A model generated the notes under the pieces. The model made no database searches, was not told the DNA's origin, and saw only the letters and a list, made by a program, of their open reading frames with translations. Positions 27,273 to 35,846 of a stretch of 64,000 nt of DNA are shown in pieces (position 1 is the stretch's first letter; each line of letters starts with the position of its first letter). The position numbers and the translations under genes are program-made. The stretch comes from Streptomyces nojiriensis (GTDB lineage Bacteria; Actinomycetota; Actinomycetes; Streptomycetales; Streptomycetaceae): NCBI RefSeq assembly GCF_017639205.1, contig NZ_CP071139.1, forward strand, positions 62,001 to 126,000, in the 5' to 3' direction.

Positions 27273-27497
27273 GTGCCGAGCCGTCGTGCCCCGCGTGGCA
27301 GCTTTCCCGTGGATCTCGCCGTGTTCCTGGCGATCCTGGCCACCGGCGTCGTCCTCGTCCTCGTCGGCCATGCCTCCCCCGAGGCTCTCGCCGGCTACGC
27401 CTCCGCTCTCGCCGGCCTCTACGCGGCCTGGCACCACCGCCCCCGGGCAGACACTCGGCGGAATCCGCCCGAGGCCCCGCCCGCATCCGAGCGGTAG
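27273..27497 (+). CDS. Small membrane protein, divergent from an HTH-CC gene
   Basis: GTG 27273 after GAGGAG gives 74 residues: a short basic start, one strong membrane helix (DLAVFLAILATGVVLVLVG), a weaker second (ALAGYASALAGLYAAW), and an Arg/Pro-rich tail. Divergent from the HTH-CC gene at 25775-27115, as at 5.3 and 54.6 kb. No sequence family recognised; the link is positional. Confidence 0.65.
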   Translation: MPSRRAPRGSFPVDLAVFLAILATGVVLVLVGHASPEALAGYASALAGLYAAWHHRPRADTRRNPPEAPPASER

Positions 27498-27594
27498 ACA
27501 CCGTCGTCCCGGCGTCGCAGCGCCGCCTACGCCGAGAACATCGGCCACCCGTGCCGCAGATTCCCGCCGCAGGCACGACGGCTGTTCCGCCGGT

Positions 27595-28053
27595 ATGGAG
27601 AGTTACGAACGGGCAGGGCAGGGGCCAGACCGCCTGAACTCACACGCGGGTCTGGATGCCGGCGACCGGGGCGGTGACCGCGACGTGTCGCACGCCTGTT
27701 GTGTGCACATGTCCGCCGGGCACCCGAGTCGGCAGTTCCGGGCCGCCTGCGATGAGTCGCCGTACGCGTACCTGATGGCGCGTCGCATCGAGCGGACGAC
27801 GGCGCCGTCGCGGTGGAGCACGACCGACCTCAGCGCCACCGAGGGCCGCTTCGCGGTCGGCTGCGCGTCGCGGGGACGTTCACCACCCGATTCACCGAGC
27901 CGGTCGGCATGCCGCCGGGGGCCTTCCGGCACCAGGCGGCCGGCGTGCACGGCGTACAGGGCGTGCACGGCGTACAGGGCGTGCACGGCGAGGCAAGTCT
28001 CAAGACCGGTCAGGAATCGAGAAGCCCCGGCCGCCGCGCAGCCCCTAGCGTGA
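27595..28053 (+). pseudogene. AraC-family regulator, frameshifted
   Basis: One frame carries HMSAGHPSRQFRAACDESPY, AYLMARRIER and EGRFAVGCAS, the AraC HTH pair. A second carries GTFTTRFTEPVGMPPGAFRH. The first frame resumes as ARQVSRPVRNREAPAAAQPL before the stop at 28051-28053. Intact relatives commonly sit directly upstream of VOC genes in Streptomyces, as here. The stop overlaps an ATG in TGATG. An 18-bp tandem repeat lies in the linker. It cannot make a full regulator as read. Confidence 0.7.
27942..27991. repeat. 18-bp tandem repeat inside the AraC relic
   Basis: The unit GGCGTGCACGGCGTACAG occurs at 27942-27959 and 27960-27977, with a third partial copy to 27991. It lies in the segment after the second HTH and probably arose by slippage. 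Confidence 0.8.
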
Positions 28054-28058
28054 TGGTC

Positions 28059-28718
28059 ATGGCAACCACCACTTCCACCGCAGCCAACACCTCCCTCGCG
28101 TCCGTCACCCTCGAGGTGGACGACCCCGAGGCCGCCCGCAGCTTCTACAGCGCCTTCGGCGTGGACGCGTACATACGCCTGCGGGCCTCCGAGGCACACT
28201 CCACCGGATTCCGCGGCTTCACCCTGGCGCTCACGGTGGCCGGGCCGGCCACCGTCGACAGCTTCGTCGGCGCCGCCGTGGACGCCGGCGCCACGGTGCT
28301 GAAGCCCGCCGCGAGGTCGCTGTGGGGCTACGGCGGCGTCGTCCAGGCCCCGGACGGGACGACCTGGAAGATCGCGACCTCGGCGAAGAAGGACACCGGC
28401 CCCGCCACCCGCGAGATCGACGAAGTCGTCCTGCTGATCGGCGTCGAGGACGTGAAGGCCTGCAAGCAGTTCTACGTCGGCCGGGGCTTGACCGTGGCCA
28501 AGAGCTTCGGTGGCAAGTACGTCGAGTTCGCCCCCGGTCAGTCCGGCCCCGTCAAGCTGGCGCTGTACAAGCGCCGTGCCCTTGCCAAGGACCTCGGCGT
28601 CCCCGCCGACGGCGCCGGATCGCACCGCATCGTGCTCGGCGGAACCGCCGACGCCTTCACCGATCCCGACGGGTTCGTCTGGGAGGCTGCCGCGTCGCCC
28701 GCCCCCACACTGTCCTGA
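28059..28718 (+). CDS. VOC-superfamily protein, two glyoxalase-like halves
   Basis: The 219-residue product contains two beta-alpha-beta-beta-beta modules: LASVTLEVDDPEAARSFYSA and later EVVLLIGVEDVKACKQFYVG. Each ends in a DPDG/PDG-type segment (VVQAPDGTTWKIATS, then AFTDPDGFVWEAA). This is the glyoxalase/bleomycin-resistance/dioxygenase fold. Substrate not inferable. ATG 28059 is preferred; an in-frame ATG at 28053 overlaps the AraC stop. It starts a co-directional run with the DUF1905 and DoxX genes. Confidence 0.85.
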   Translation: MATTTSTAANTSLASVTLEVDDPEAARSFYSAFGVDAYIRLRASEAHSTGFRGFTLALTVAGPATVDSFVGAAVDAGATVLKPAARSLWGYGGVVQAPDGTTWKIATSAKKDTGPATREIDEVVLLIGVEDVKACKQFYVGRGLTVAKSFGGKYVEFAPGQSGPVKLALYKRRALAKDLGVPADGAGSHRIVLGGTADAFTDPDGFVWEAAASPAPTLS

Positions 28719-28746
28719 CTCCCGACACGACAGCAGGAGGAAGATC

Positions 28747-29181
28747 ATGAAGTTTTGGGCCCACGTCGAGCCGCCCGAGCCCATGCGGGGCCTGGAAGTT
28801 CCGCCCGAGGTGGTAGCAGCGCTCGGCGGGGGCGCGCGGCCGCCAGTGACGATCACGGTCAACGGGCATTCCTGGAAGAGCCGGGTCGCCATCATGCGAG
28901 GCCGCCACCTGCTCGGCCTCAGCAACGCCAACCGGCAGGCCGCGGGTGTCGCGACCGGCGAGGAGGTCGAGGTCGAGCTGGAGCTCGACACCGAGCCGCG
29001 CGTCGTCGTCGAGCCCCCGGACTTCGCCCGAGCCCTGGACGACGACCCGGTCGCCCGCGCGGCGTACGGCAACCTTGCCCACAGCCGCAAGTACGAACAT
29101 GTGCGCGCCGTCGAGAGCGCGAAGAAGCCCGAGACGCGGCGACGGCGTATCGAGAAGGCCATCGCCACCCTGCGGGGCTGA
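28747..29181 (+). CDS. DUF1905/YdeI-type protein
   Basis: AGGAGG lies seven bases before the ATG; 144 residues. The N-terminal DUF1905 beta-barrel reads FWAHVEPPEPMRGLEVPPEV then PPVTITVNGHSWKSRVAIMR and LLGLSNANRQAAG. The C-terminal part has the YdeI/OmpD-associated helix pattern (FARALDDDPVARAAYGNLAH, SRKYEHVRAVESAKKPETRR). Domains of this type are widespread soluble proteins of unknown role. It follows the VOC gene by 28 bases, so an operon is likely. Confidence 0.85.
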   Translation: MKFWAHVEPPEPMRGLEVPPEVVAALGGGARPPVTITVNGHSWKSRVAIMRGRHLLGLSNANRQAAGVATGEEVEVELELDTEPRVVVEPPDFARALDDDPVARAAYGNLAHSRKYEHVRAVESAKKPETRRRRIEKAIATLRG

Positions 29182-29262
29182 CCCCCGAAAGCAAGGACTC
29201 CGGCGGCACTGCGATCGCCGTCCGGAGGCCTGACCCTGCCCACTTCTCCTGAGGAGACACGT

Positions 29263-29730
29263 ATGTCGAAGCGACTCATGACCGGTCTGTACTGGTTCCT
29301 GGCCTTTGAGTTCACGCTGGGCGCCGTGACCAAGTACTGGCCGGGCGACACGCTGTTCAGCTCGGCTTACTCCGCGAAGTTCGTCGAGTGGGGTTACCCG
29401 TCCTGGATGCGCTTCGTGGTCGGTGCCCTGGAAGGTGCAGCCGCCGTCCTGCTGGTGATCCCCGACAGGCGAACACGCTTCCTGGGTGCCACGACGCTGA
29501 TGTTCGTGCTCACCGGCGCGGTCACCACCCACATCGTCAACCACGACCCGGCGGTGGAGAGCTGGGCCGCGCCGACCCACCTGCTCATCATGGGCATCCT
29601 CGCGCTGGCCCATTGGCCTGCCGACTGGCGAGACCTCCTGCGGTCTCCTACCGCGTCGCGTCGGCGGCCCGAACAGCACGTCCCGTCCGACGAAATGACA
29701 AGGGTGCAGCGCTTCGGAGGGAATCCCTGA
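29263..29730 (+). CDS. DoxX-like membrane protein
   Basis: GAGGAG precedes the ATG. The 155-residue product has four membrane helices (LYWFLAFEFTLGAVTKYW; FVVGALEGAAAVLLVIP; FLGATTLMFVLTGAVTTHIV; LLIMGILALAHWPADW), matching the DoxX-like four-helix fold. A basic/polar cytoplasmic tail follows. DoxX-like proteins are linked to redox functions or small-molecule handling in membranes; no specific role can be assigned. It is third in the VOC-DUF1905-DoxX run. Confidence 0.8.
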   Translation: MSKRLMTGLYWFLAFEFTLGAVTKYWPGDTLFSSAYSAKFVEWGYPSWMRFVVGALEGAAAVLLVIPDRRTRFLGATTLMFVLTGAVTTHIVNHDPAVESWAAPTHLLIMGILALAHWPADWRDLLRSPTASRRRPEQHVPSDEMTRVQRFGGNP

Positions 29731-29964
29731 CCTGCACCGACCCTCGGCGGCCCCATCGCTTGCCGCCGGACCCGGGCGCCGATCAGGGCGGTCCTCGCGC
29801 GGCGCAGCGCAGCGCCGGCAGTCGGGGTCGGGCCCGGCAGCGGGCAGCTCGCATCCACCCGGGTGGCCTCCGCCCAGCCCACGGCGCTGTACCGCCGCAC
29901 TGGACGCACGTCGCCGCGAGGATGCGCGGGCCGGTTCGCCATCCTCGTGGCCGGAGTCGTTTCC

Positions 29965-30240
29965 GTGCTCGAACGCCAGCAGCTCAAGGGCTGTACGAAG
30001 GTCATGTTCATCCTCCCCGAGGACACTCCGGTCGGCCCTGTCAGCGTCGTCGGAGACTTCAACCACCGGAACCCCACCGGCCACCCCCTGGAGCCCCGCG
30101 GGGGCGGTACCCGCGCCGCAACCGTCGTGCTCCCCGCCCACAGCGCATACTCGTTCCGCTGCCTCGCGGCCAGCGGCCGCTGGTTCGGCGACGACCACGC
30201 GGACAGCCACGACGGAACCAACGGCCGGATCCACACCTGA
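29965..30240 (+). CDS. Isoamylase early-set (glycogen-recognition-like) domain protein
   Basis: A GTG start at 29965, eight bases after GGAG, gives 91 residues. The whole protein is one CBM48/isoamylase N-terminal Ig-like domain: VMFILPEDTPVGPVSVVGDF, NHRNPTGHPLEPRG and YSFRCLAASGRWFGDDHADS. Small stand-alone versions are common in Streptomyces and may bind glycogen or regulate kinases; this one has no partner nearby. A terminator follows. Confidence 0.85.
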   Translation: MLERQQLKGCTKVMFILPEDTPVGPVSVVGDFNHRNPTGHPLEPRGGGTRAATVVLPAHSAYSFRCLAASGRWFGDDHADSHDGTNGRIHT

Positions 30241-30259
30241 TCCGCCCCGGCCGCACCCG

Positions 30260-30290
30260 AGCCGGAAACACGCCCGGCGCGTTTCCGGCT
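30260..30290. terminator. Hairpin terminator
   Basis: AGCCGGAAAC (30260-30269) pairs with GTTTCCGGCT (30281-30290) around a GC-rich 11-base loop that can pair further, 20 bases after the early-set-domain stop. Confidence 0.7.
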
Positions 30291-30539
30291 GGGGCCCGCC
30301 GCTCATGGAGCGTGCCGGCCTGCCGGCCGGACACGGGCGCCTCCGGCAGCACCAGGCCCTGGTCTTCGCCCCCTGGGCAGTCCGCCCGACCCGGCCGGAA
30401 CCCGATCCCGGATCCCGTTGTCCGTTGGACATTCAAGTCAGCCACCGTGTCGTCGAACCCAGCCGAGGATCTTCCGGACCTCGGCATGCCAAGATGCCGG
30501 GGACTCGACCGTCAGCACGTTGATGGACAGGGGCCGGTC

Positions 30540-30890
30540 ATGATCAGCGGTGCGCATGTCATCCTCTACAGCCAGGACGCCGAGGCGGACCGTGCTTTCA
30601 TCCGTGACGTCCTCGACTTCCCCATGGTCGACGCGGGTGGCGGCTGGCTCATCTTCAAGCTGCCCCCGGCCGAAGTCGCCGTACACCCTGCCGACGGCCC
30701 ACCCCGGCACGAGTTCTACCTGATGTGCGACAACCTTGATTCCCAGCTACGCGAATTCCGCGCCAAGGGCGTCGAGATCACCCGCCCGGTCAGCGAACAG
30801 CGCTGGGGCAGACTGACGGCTGTCCGGCTTCCCAGCGGCGCCGAACTTCCGCTGTACGAACCGTTGCACCCCACCGCCCACGGCTTGTGA
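30540..30890 (+). CDS. VOC-superfamily protein, single module
   Basis: 116 residues with the glyoxalase-like fold: GAHVILYSQDAEADRAFIRD, VLDFPMVDAGGGWLIFKLP, FYLMCDNLDSQLREFRAKGV and a final SGAELPLYEP with a metal-site-like Glu. The ATG at 30540 has AGGGG upstream. Substrate unknown. It precedes the IS5 relic. Confidence 0.8.
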   Translation: MISGAHVILYSQDAEADRAFIRDVLDFPMVDAGGGWLIFKLPPAEVAVHPADGPPRHEFYLMCDNLDSQLREFRAKGVEITRPVSEQRWGRLTAVRLPSGAELPLYEPLHPTAHGL

Positions 30891-30924
30891 CTTCGGCGGC
30901 ACCCGGCTCGGCCCGTCGCACGAC

Positions 30925-31106
30925 GCGTCCGAGGCCGGCGGCGCCCGCGGCGTGGCGACGAGTGATGAGGCAGGTGGCGAGACGGGGGAATGCCTCTTCG
31001 ATGTCATCGCGCCGTTCCCATCGGACGCGTGGCCGACGGAAGCCGTGGAGCCAGACGAGGGTCCGTTCCGCAACCCACCGGTGGCAGTCCGCGATGTTCG
31101 AACGGT
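30925..31106 (-). pseudogene. IS5-family transposase C-terminal remnant
   Basis: The minus frame reads HRWVAERTLVWLHGFRRPRV followed by RWERRDDIEEAFPRLATCLI. This is the C-terminal DDE block of IS5-type transposases (RWVVERT, FRRLRxRxERR), with the catalytic Glu in AERT. Everything upstream, including the two Asp residues, is gone. No terminal repeats or target duplications found. Confidence 0.75.
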
Positions 31107-31145
31107 CCTGGCGTGAAGGCGCCGGACAATCCTCATGCTTAAGGT

Positions 31146-32231
31146 GTGCCGGTGATCTTCAAGAGGAAGCGGAAGGCTTCGGGCCTCACCGCCACTGTGT
31201 CCGAGCTGGAAGAGGCGGTTGCCGCTCGCGACGGCGACCGCACCGAGCGTGCCTTCACCGCCGTGATGAAGGGTGTGCAGTCGGCGTCGGACCCTGAACG
31301 TGTCCTGGCAGGGGCCCGGCTGGCCGCGCTGCTCCCCGCCTTCCCGCCCACCGGTCCGCGGCCGATGCTCGCGATGGCGGCCGGCTTCTGCGTCGAACGC
31401 GGGGCCGATCCCGTGGCCTGCGCCGAACCGATCCTCGACAGCGTCCACCGGGACTTGCTCGACGCCCTCGAGTTCGCCCGCCGCTGGACCGCCACCGGCG
31501 CGGCCAAGGACGAACTGCCGGAGCCGGACGAGAAGATCATTGACGACGCTCTGCTGGCCCGCCTGGGCGGCGACGTGCACGAGGCCACTCTGCTGGCGCT
31601 GGCCTGGTGCTCGGTCGAAGAGTGGCAGCCGCCCGCGCTGGCCGTGCTGTGCCGCAGCGCCGAGGTTCGCCGCCGGCACGCATCCGCGATCCTTCCCACG
31701 TGCCGCGACCTGGCGGCCCTGGAACGGCACGACCTCAAGTGCCTGGCTTACGCGTTGGCGGTTCTGGACGACGAGCCCCTCGTGGTGCTGCACAGGCCCA
31801 CGGGGACCGGGTTCGAGATACGCATCGGCGGCATCGGGGACAACTTCCAGCTGCACACACTGCTCGCCCATGTCCTCATCGGCGGCGGCCACGTCCCCGG
31901 CACCAGGCCTTCAGCAGAGAGCGTCCGCCTGGCCACGGACCCCGAGCCCGCCCAGGGCCGTACCCGAGCAATCGCGACCGGGGCCTTCGAACTCCTCGCC
32001 CCGGACGGCGAGCGGATCTGGAACGAGGGGCTGCCCGACGACATCCCCGTGGTGGAAGGACGCCGCCTGCTCGTGCTCGACGAGCCGGCATACCAGCGCA
32101 GCTGGGACGCCGACCGGTTCTTCCCGCACCTACCGGGCACAGCCGATCTGGCTCGCGTCCTGACCGCAGACGAGACACGGGCCTGGCTCGCCCGCACATC
32201 GCCCAGCAGCCTCATCCGCCGGCCTTCCTGA
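31146..32231 (+). CDS. Conserved Streptomyces protein, unknown function
   Basis: A GTG start at 31146 gives a 361-residue soluble product. The first 190 residues look all-helical, HEAT-like (AVMKGVQSASDPERVLAGAR, CRSAEVRRRHASAILPTCRD). The second part is mixed: IGGIGDNFQLHTLLAHVLIG and TGAFELLAPDGERIWNEGLP with LVLDEPAYQRSWDADRFFPH. No catalytic motif seen. The frame is intact with strong coding bias. It begins 40 bases after the IS5 relic, so its promoter may lie in relic sequence. Confidence 0.75.
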   Translation: MPVIFKRKRKASGLTATVSELEEAVAARDGDRTERAFTAVMKGVQSASDPERVLAGARLAALLPAFPPTGPRPMLAMAAGFCVERGADPVACAEPILDSVHRDLLDALEFARRWTATGAAKDELPEPDEKIIDDALLARLGGDVHEATLLALAWCSVEEWQPPALAVLCRSAEVRRRHASAILPTCRDLAALERHDLKCLAYALAVLDDEPLVVLHRPTGTGFEIRIGGIGDNFQLHTLLAHVLIGGGHVPGTRPSAESVRLATDPEPAQGRTRAIATGAFELLAPDGERIWNEGLPDDIPVVEGRRLLVLDEPAYQRSWDADRFFPHLPGTADLARVLTADETRAWLARTSPSSLIRRPS

Positions 32232-32356
32232 CCCGGCGGACCGGGCCGTCACCACTGCGGGCGCCTCCTGAGCGTGGCGGCCCGACGGCCGGAGGCCGGG
32301 CCAGGTAGTCGCGGGAACGTCGGTGCGGTCCGCGACCGGCCTGCCTCGGCGTCCGT

Positions 32357-33103
32357 CTACTTGAAGGTGACGTCCGAGCAGGAGTAGAAGGCCTCCTCGC
32401 TCTGGAAGGAGCCGTCGGGCCGCTTCAGTCCGTGCCAGATCGTGTAGATCAGGTGCTTGCCCTTCTTTTCGGGGAGCACCGCCTTGAACGTGAACGCCTT
32501 CGCGCCGAGGAAGCCCGGGGGTGCTGCCGTGGCCGCGGTGTTGTCGGCGCTGAGGAAGGGGGTGTCCTCCAGGTCGGACCACTTCAGCGGCTTCTTCGGG
32601 TCGTAGCCGTCCTTGGTGACGTACATCTCCATGCGGTACGGGTTGTGCAGCGCGCTGATGTCGTAGCGGATGTCGTACTCGGCGCCGCCGGGCAGTGTCG
32701 TCGAGGGGAAGTCGTCGCGTGCCAGGTCCAGGCCGGAGAACTGTGCGTTGCCGGCGCTGCACAGCTTGCCGTCGGGTATGCGGGCGCGGTGCTGCGGGGA
32801 GGAGGTCGGGGTGCTGTGGTCGATGGCGCGGCCCTGGACGATCGACTTCCAGTCGCCGGGGATGCCGGGGCTCTGGGCGAGGGCGAGTCGGCAGGCCTCG
32901 CTCGCCTTCGGGTTCTTGGTGCAGGCGACGCTGCGGCTGACCGGGTCGGCGGTGGAGCCGTGTGCGGAGGCGGGCGCGGAGCCGAGGGTGGTCACGGCGA
33001 GGGGGAGGGCCACGAGCGCGGTGAGGCGCAGGAAGGCGGTGCGGCGGGCCGGGGGCCGTGCCGGGTCGGGGGAAGCCGTGGCGGCGGGGCGGGTCGTGCT
33101 CAT
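32357..33103 (-). CDS. Secreted lytic polysaccharide monooxygenase (AA10)
   Basis: 248 residues. The signal peptide ends ...APASA before His48, which after cleavage gives the N-terminal His of the copper brace (HGSTADPVSRS). Further AA10 hallmarks: RIPDGKLCSAGN, YDIRYDISALHNPYRMEMYV with a second conserved His, and FYSCSDVTF at the C-terminus. AA10 enzymes cleave crystalline chitin or cellulose oxidatively. There is no binding module here, but the gene just upstream on the same strand encodes a CBM2/FnIII protein, 58 bases away, so the two are probably co-transcribed. ATG 33103 has GGAG upstream. Confidence 0.9.
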   Translation of the reverse strand: MSTTRPAATASPDPARPPARRTAFLRLTALVALPLAVTTLGSAPASAHGSTADPVSRSVACTKNPKASEACRLALAQSPGIPGDWKSIVQGRAIDHSTPTSSPQHRARIPDGKLCSAGNAQFSGLDLARDDFPSTTLPGGAEYDIRYDISALHNPYRMEMYVTKDGYDPKKPLKWSDLEDTPFLSADNTAATAAPPGFLGAKAFTFKAVLPEKKGKHLIYTIWHGLKRPDGSFQSEEAFYSCSDVTFK

Positions 33104-33161
33104 GAGGGGGAGGCTCCTGGTCATGGGGTCGGTCATGCGTGTGGGGCGGCGGGCGGGGTGG

Positions 33162-34499
33162 TCAGCCGCCTGTCTTCACGGTCAGCTCGCGGGAGAACGG
33201 GCCCCACGTGCCGTCGCCGAGCCGTGCCCGGATCTTCACGGTGTACGTCGTGCCGGGGTGGGCGCCGACGAGCACCTCGCGTGAGCCCTTCGTCGCCGGG
33301 ACCGGCAGCACCGGGTCGCCGGTGCCCCACATGAAGGTCTGGGCGGGCCTGCCGTTCAGGTAGACCTGGTAGGTGGTGATCTGGCCGACGCCCTGCGGGA
33401 CGGCCCAGGTGAGGTTCAGGTAGTGCTGGGTGACGCCGCCGTCCTGCTTCGTGGCGGTGGTGGCGGCGAAGTCGCCGGGGGCGGCCTTGCCGCCGTTGCC
33501 GTCGGGGGCCGCGGTGGTCGTCACCTGTGCTTCGCGGGTCGGGTCGGACTCCTTGCCGGAGGCGTCGACGGCGGTGACCTTGAAGCGGTAGGCGGTGCTC
33601 GCGGTCAGGCCGGAGACGGTGGCCGAGGTGGCCTTGGCGTCCGCCTCCTGGACCTTGGTGCCGTTGTGGTAGATCCGGTAGCCGGTGACGGCGACGTCGT
33701 CGGTCGCCGCGCGCCAGCGCAGCAAGGCCTGGTACGGGCCGGAGGCCGTCGCCTCCAGGTCCGCGGGGATGACCGGCTTCGCCTTGTCCTGGCCGGGTGC
33801 GGCGAGGGTGGTGAGCACGATGTCTTTGCTGAAGCCGGTGGTGCGGCCGTCGGCGCGGACGGCGCGGACCTTGAACGTGTAGCGGGTGGCGGGGGCCAGC
33901 CGCTCGATGTCCGTCATCGTGTCCTTGACGGTCTTGACCTGCTTGCCGTCCTGGAAGACCTCGTAGCGCACGATTTCGGCGCCGCCGGCGGGCGGCTTCC
34001 ACATCAGGTGGACGGCGGTGTCGTCCTTGACGAAGGAGCCGCCGTCGGCGGGGACGGCCGTGTTCGTGCCGGTGTCGCTCCCGTTGCCCGACGGGCCGTT
34101 CACGCGGCATCCGGTGATCTTGGGTATGCCCTTGCCGGCGGGGTTGATCCCGACCTTGACGGCCCGGTTGCCGTTGGCGGCCACGTCGGCGCGGTCGGCG
34201 ATCGGCTTGACGGTGACGTGCTTGCCGGTCTGGCGGAGTTCGTACGCCCAGGGGTTGTCGAGGGTGACCTGCCCCTGCGACACGTCGAACTCGGCGGTCC
34301 AGTCCCGTACGGGCCGGTCCCCCTTGTTGGCCAGGGAGACCTCGCCGGACGCCCACCACACGGTGGCCTGGTCCGCGACGCGGCAGGCGGCGCTGAGGCC
34401 GTCCTTCTCCTCTCCCGCGTTGGCGGCCACGGGGATGACGACGGAGCAGACCCCGACGACCACGGCCGCGCAGGCCAGGGCAATTCGCTTTCGGGACAT
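33162..34499 (-). CDS. Secreted CBM2-like plus fibronectin type III protein
   Basis: 445 residues. Signal peptide 1-28 (ending ANAGEE), then a CBM2-like module bounded by two Cys (CRVADQATVWWASGEVSL to ITGCRVNG). Three FnIII domains follow: VHLMWKPPAGGAEIVRYEVF; ALLRWRAATDDVAVTGYRIY with SGLTASTAYRFKVTAVDA; and LNLTWAVPQGVGQITTYQVY. No catalytic domain is present, so it is likely a substrate-targeting or scaffolding protein working with the LPMO downstream. The ATG follows AAGAGG. Confidence 0.85.
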   Translation of the reverse strand: MSRKRIALACAAVVVGVCSVVIPVAANAGEEKDGLSAACRVADQATVWWASGEVSLANKGDRPVRDWTAEFDVSQGQVTLDNPWAYELRQTGKHVTVKPIADRADVAANGNRAVKVGINPAGKGIPKITGCRVNGPSGNGSDTGTNTAVPADGGSFVKDDTAVHLMWKPPAGGAEIVRYEVFQDGKQVKTVKDTMTDIERLAPATRYTFKVRAVRADGRTTGFSKDIVLTTLAAPGQDKAKPVIPADLEATASGPYQALLRWRAATDDVAVTGYRIYHNGTKVQEADAKATSATVSGLTASTAYRFKVTAVDASGKESDPTREAQVTTTAAPDGNGGKAAPGDFAATTATKQDGGVTQHYLNLTWAVPQGVGQITTYQVYLNGRPAQTFMWGTGDPVLPVPATKGSREVLVGAHPGTTYTVKIRARLGDGTWGPFSRELTVKTGG

Positions 34500-34626
34500 C
34501 AGAAACCTCTTGGTAAAGCCGATCCGCCGGTGCAGCGGCGGCATCGAAAGTGTCTCGGTCAACACCCGTGACCCTAAGCACGGTTTGCGGCCGGAACGGG
34601 CCTCCGAGGGGCTGCGGGCCCGCTGT

Positions 34627-34650
34627 TATCCGTCCCTTAAGGTCCGGATA
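34627..34650. promoter_or_regulatory. Interrupted palindrome upstream of the polysaccharide operon
   Basis: TATCCG (34627-34632), CTTAAG (34636-34641) and CGGATA (34645-34650) form a symmetric site about 130 bases upstream of the CBM2/FnIII start. It could be a catabolic operator. It does not look like a DasR or CebR box. Confidence 0.4.
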
Positions 34651-34916
34651 GGACGCTCTTGATCCCCTGTGCTCGCCCTTCGACCCTGCGGACACTGAAG
34701 ATCACGCTCCGTTCCCGGCCCCGGGTGCTTCATCCGCTGCCGGACCGCGGTGACGCTCTCCGCGGGCACGGCGCGCACGGCACCGTGACATGCGCCGGCC
34801 GCCGGCCCGGCCGGCGTCGGCGTGTGATCGACCAGACCGGCATCGGGCACCGCGTCGGACGTGACGGCGCGCGGGGAGCACGGACGCACAGGAGGCCGCG
34901 GCGTTCTCCGCCGGGG

Positions 34917-35177
34917 TCAGGCGGGGCTGACGACCAGCCCCACCGTGGCCGGCACACCCGCCGCGAGGGCCAGGAGCACGGTCCGCTGCGTGCCCCGCAG
35001 GCAGCCCTTGCGCAGCCGGCGCTCCTGGCGGACCGTCGACATCGTCCCCATGTGCAGGCGCTTCATGTCATGGGGGGCGTGGACCAGCGGGTACCGGTGT
35101 CCGACGAAGTGCGCGGTACCGAAGTTCACGTACGACACCACGCCCCCTGCCCGAGACGAAAGGCGTGCCGTCTCCAT
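34917..35177 (-). CDS. Small protein of unknown function
   Basis: A minus frame of up to 86 residues (start ATG 35177; a GTG near 35141 gives about 74) has almost only G/C at third positions. It reads SYVNFGTAHFVGHRYPLVHA, PHDMKRLHMGTMSTVRQERR, and ends in a hydrophobic helix TVLLALAAGVPATVGLVV. It overlaps or abuts the start of the plus-strand gene at about 35182, a head-to-head arrangement. No family recognised. Confidence 0.5.
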   Translation of the reverse strand: METARLSSRAGGVVSYVNFGTAHFVGHRYPLVHAPHDMKRLHMGTMSTVRQERRLRKGCLRGTQRTVLLALAAGVPATVGLVVSPA

Positions 35178-35181
35178 CGAG

Positions 35182-35846
35182 TTGAGGGTGCCGGCGGGGG
35201 GCGACCCGACCGTCTACCGGGTCAAGGACGTGAGCGCGGCCGCCGCCACGGTCTTCGCCGACGTGGTGAACGCCGCGCTGCCCGAACGGGCCGGGGGCGA
35301 GCCCCTGGTCGACGGTTCCGCGCTCGTCGTCACGCGGAGCCTGGTCTCGGACGCGGAAGACGGGGAGGAGGGCGTACCGGTCGGGCTTCCCTCCCCCGCC
35401 AAGTGGGCGACCTGCACCGCCGTCTCGGCGATCGCGGTTCTCACCGTCGTCGTCGGGCTGCTCGGCAGGAACTGGGGCCGGGGGATCGCGACGCTGCTGC
35501 TCGGGGAACTCGGCGTGGGAGCCTCCTTCCTCGCCTGGCCGGGGCTCGTGTCCACGTGGGAGGACTGGTACCTGTGCCGTCACGGCATCACCGTGGACGC
35601 GCGGCAGGTCTACCGGAACGGCACGGACACCAACGCCTACACGGACTCCGCCGGTACGTCGGCGGGAGCAACAAGGGCAGGCCCGTCCAGGTCGCCTGCC
35701 ACCCGCGGAAGCCTCGGGCCGCGGTGGTCCGCACCGGGCGGGGCGAGCGGGCAGGCACGCTGATCCTGTTCTTGGTGATCGCCGCTATCGCGGCACTGAT
35801 CGGCTACGGGACGTTGCGACTCGTGCTGCCCGCCTTCGGAGGGTGA
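35182..35846 (+). pseudogene. DUF3592-like membrane protein, frameshifted
   Basis: The first frame gives PTVYRVKDVSAAAATVFADV, two membrane helices (WATCTAVSAIAVLTVVVGLL and ATLLLGELGVGASFLAW), HGITVDARQVYRNGTDTNAY and TDSAGTS. Near 35662-35668 it shifts, and the next frame continues GGSNKGRPVQVACHPRKPRA, a membrane helix TLILFLVIAAIAALIGYG and the stop at 35846. The YTDSAG and PVQVxYxP elements suggest DUF3592-type proteins. TTG 35182 and GTG 35188 are candidate starts. A single-base error would restore it. Confidence 0.6.
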
